Part shown: piece after piece, positions 62,383-64,000 of the stretch
Layout of the letters: each line of letters begins with the position of its first letter
How positions within the stretch are numbered: the first letter of the stretch is position 1
Assembly (NCBI GenBank): GCA_017461345.1
Contig: JAFTYP010000016.1
Span: forward strand, 1 to 64,000
Origin: Bacteroidaceae bacterium
GTDB taxonomy: Bacteria; Bacteroidota; Bacteroidia; Bacteroidales; Bacteroidaceae
Reading direction: 5' to 3'
Length of the DNA stretch: 64,000 bases
Notes under the pieces: generated by a model
Database searches by the model: none
What the model was told of the DNA's origin: nothing
The model's input: only the letters and a program-made list of their open reading frames with translations
Made by a program: the position numbers and the translations under genes

Positions 62383-63525
62383 ATGAAGATACTACTAGGC
62401 ACACATTACCTGGCAAAGACAGGCGGAACAGAAAACTACACTTATGCATTGGCAATGGAGTTGCTGCGCCTCGGACACGATGTGGAACACTTTGCCATAG
62501 TCCGTGGCCGAGTGTCTGCTTTGCTGGAGGAAAAAGGCGTTCCTTTTATGTCAAAGACTTCTTACGACTTAATTCTTTCCAATCACAACACAGTCGTCGA
62601 GAAGTTGTGGCCTTATGGATATGTCATTCAAACCTGTCACGGAACCATTCCCGAACTGGAGCAACCATCGCCCTATGCTGATGCATACGTCGGTGTGTCG
62701 GAAGAAATTAAAAGACATCTGCAGGGCTTGGGCTATGAATCGATTGTCATTCCGAATGGTATTGACTGCAAGCGCTTTTATCCTAAGAAGCCTGTGTCGC
62801 CTACGCTTACTACTGTTCTGTCTCTTTGCCATTCGGATATTGCCAATAACTTTATTCGCAAATGTTGTAAGCAAGCAGGTATTAAGTTCCTTCAGAGCAA
62901 CAAATTTACAGACAACGTATGGGCGATTGAGGATCTCATCAATCAGAGTGACCTTGTTGTTGGTTTGGGCAGGTCGGCTTATGATGCGATGGCCTGCGGA
63001 AGGGCTGTGCTTGTGTATGATTTTCGCGAACATTATATGAATGAGTTTCTCGGTGAGGGTATGCTTACGCCTTTGAATATCGAGAAGAGTATGTCGTGCA
63101 ATTGTACGGGAAAGGCGAGTCGTCTGAAGTATGATGATCAGTCTTTTATTATGGAAATGCAGAAGTATAGTCCGGATTTGGCGGTCTGGAGTCGTGAGTA
63201 TGCTTTGGAGAATCTGAATATTGAGAAGGCCGTTGTGAGGTATTTGGACTTCTTTGGCAATGCAGACATTCGGCAGAATTATGGTGCATACAAGACTCGT
63301 TTGAGTAAGGTGTTTGATGAAGAACGTCAGGCATTACGTAATGCTTTATGCGAAAAGGGGTTGTTGCAGGAGCAGTTTGTTAGTGTGCAGTGTCAGATGT
63401 GCAGCATGCGGGAGACTTTTTCTGCCAAGGGGCGGAAGCATCTTCGTGCTATTCGTGCTTTGCTGTGGCTTAGCATTGTTTTGATGTTCTTGCTTGTTAT
63501 GCTTGTTTGTCACGTGTTTTTGTAA
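62383..63525 (+). CDS. Glycosyltransferase (GT-B type, GT4-like) with C-terminal membrane segment
   Basis: 380 residues from ATG 62383 (MKILLGTHYLAKTGGTENYT), 5 bp after the exporter stop. The N-terminal GG-T-E-x-Y pattern is the GT4 acceptor-domain start, and VSEEIKRHLQGLGYESIVIP then NGIDCKRF is the usual linker to the donor domain. The donor domain (GRSAYDAMACGRAVLVYD) is present but short. Residues about 350-378 form one hydrophobic segment (LLWLSIVLMFLLVMLVCHVF), an unusual tail. Base composition switches to G/T-rich at this gene. Sugar and acceptor unknown. Confidence 0.8.
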   Translation: MKILLGTHYLAKTGGTENYTYALAMELLRLGHDVEHFAIVRGRVSALLEEKGVPFMSKTSYDLILSNHNTVVEKLWPYGYVIQTCHGTIPELEQPSPYADAYVGVSEEIKRHLQGLGYESIVIPNGIDCKRFYPKKPVSPTLTTVLSLCHSDIANNFIRKCCKQAGIKFLQSNKFTDNVWAIEDLINQSDLVVGLGRSAYDAMACGRAVLVYDFREHYMNEFLGEGMLTPLNIEKSMSCNCTGKASRLKYDDQSFIMEMQKYSPDLAVWSREYALENLNIEKAVVRYLDFFGNADIRQNYGAYKTRLSKVFDEERQALRNALCEKGLLQEQFVSVQCQMCSMRETFSAKGRKHLRAIRALLWLSIVLMFLLVMLVCHVFL

Positions 63526-63560
63526 AGGGAAAAGAGGTATTAGTTTAAATCATTCGTCAT

Positions 63561-64000
63561 ATGAAGGTAAGTATTGTTACTATTTCGTATAACAACTTTC
63601 AGGGTTTGAAGGAGACTTACGACAGCATCCGTCGGCAAACGTTCCGCGATTTTGAATGGATTGTGGTTGACGGTGGCAGTACGGACGGCACGAGGGAGTT
63701 TCTTGAGGAGCATAGCCAGGAACTGGCTTGGTGGTGCTGCGAACCGGACAAGGGTGTTTATAATGCCCAGAACAAGGGTACGGAACATGCGCGTGGGGAG
63801 TATTGTATTTACATGAACTCGGGCGATTTGTTTTTTGCTGATGATGTTTTGGAGAAGGTTTTTGAGAGGGATATTGATGCCGACATCATTTACGGCAACT
63901 GGATGCTTGTTTTCGAGGATGGCACGACCAGGCTGGGATTTGCTCCGGATGTTGCCGATTTGGCTTATTTCTTTGATGATAATATGTGTCATCAGGCGAT
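63561..64000 (+). CDS. Family 2 glycosyltransferase, N-terminal part (window edge)
   Basis: The frame from ATG 63561 (MKVSIVTISYNNFQGLKETY) continues past 64000. Family 2 motifs are WIVVDGGSTDGTREFLEEH and YCIYMNSGDLFFADDVLE, where the DGGSTDGT and NSGD stretches bind the sugar nucleotide. The start follows the previous stop by 35 bp on the same strand. About 146 codons are visible. Confidence 0.88.
   Translation, partial: MKVSIVTISYNNFQGLKETYDSIRRQTFRDFEWIVVDGGSTDGTREFLEEHSQELAWWCCEPDKGVYNAQNKGTEHARGEYCIYMNSGDLFFADDVLEKVFERDIDADIIYGNWMLVFEDGTTRLGFAPDVADLAYFFDDNMCHQA

Overview
The window reads as a Bacteroidales chromosome, most likely Prevotella or a close relative. The evidence is a set of TAnnTTTG promoter boxes with TTTG/TTG near -33 and no clear Shine-Dalgarno sites, fimbrillin-like lipoproteins with acidic residues after the lipobox, a DUF3575 protein, a three-subunit fumarate reductase, and secreted proteins ending in a YDLQGRRV...GGIYI-type tail. 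I see no rRNA, tRNA or CRISPR array.

Region 1 (1-14.5 kb) is accessory. It starts with the truncated end of an IS3/IS150-type insertion sequence. A leftward five-gene surface operon follows (DUF3575 protein, anchor-like lipoprotein, three paralogous fimbrillin-like lipoproteins). An 0.8-kb divergent control region leads to a 1,531-residue repetitive secreted protein and a 58-residue peptide, and then a tyrosine recombinase. Two inverted copies of a ~200-bp element bound the surface block, and three TCTCTT-N3-AAGAGA palindromes sit in the divergent control region.

Region 2 (14.8-35.3 kb) is mostly housekeeping: trkH, nadB, metH-metF, a beta-helix Cthe_2159-like protein, a PBP4-type peptidase, a coiled-coil protein, a TrmH-family methyltransferase, nadA, polA with a decayed proofreading domain, a polyprenyl synthase, gluQ and a small membrane protein. 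nadB and nadA together make quinolinate for NAD. metH and metF together make methionine.

Region 3 (35.5-53.5 kb) holds frdCAB, mnmG-apt, uvrC, dtd-mazG-deoC, an OmpA-family lipoprotein, ctpA-ybeY-ruvB-spmAB, nfeD with a stomatin-like gene, and a membrane-tethered LuxR-type regulator.

Region 4 (53.8-64 kb) holds bcp with two exported proteins, argS-rnhA, an LTA-synthase-like enzyme, an MsbA-like exporter and two glycosyltransferases (the last cut by the window end). This end looks like the start of an envelope-glycan locus.

The most striking feature is the non-coding architecture. At least 15 loci carry short tandem arrays with an exact or near-exact 22-bp period. Most are palindromic 14-nt cores separated by 8-nt spacers. 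Ten share a GGTTAACC-type core, four a CTGCAG core and one an AAGTTGCCC core. They sit almost only at transcription-unit boundaries, where neighbouring units can fold into terminator-like hairpins. One lies in frame inside mnmG and another forms the 3' end of the LTA-synthase-like gene. A second, unrelated 7-bp repeat family (ATGGACA/ACGGACA type) has entered metH in frame three times. I do not recognise the 22-bp system as a described element and regard it as the best candidate for something new.
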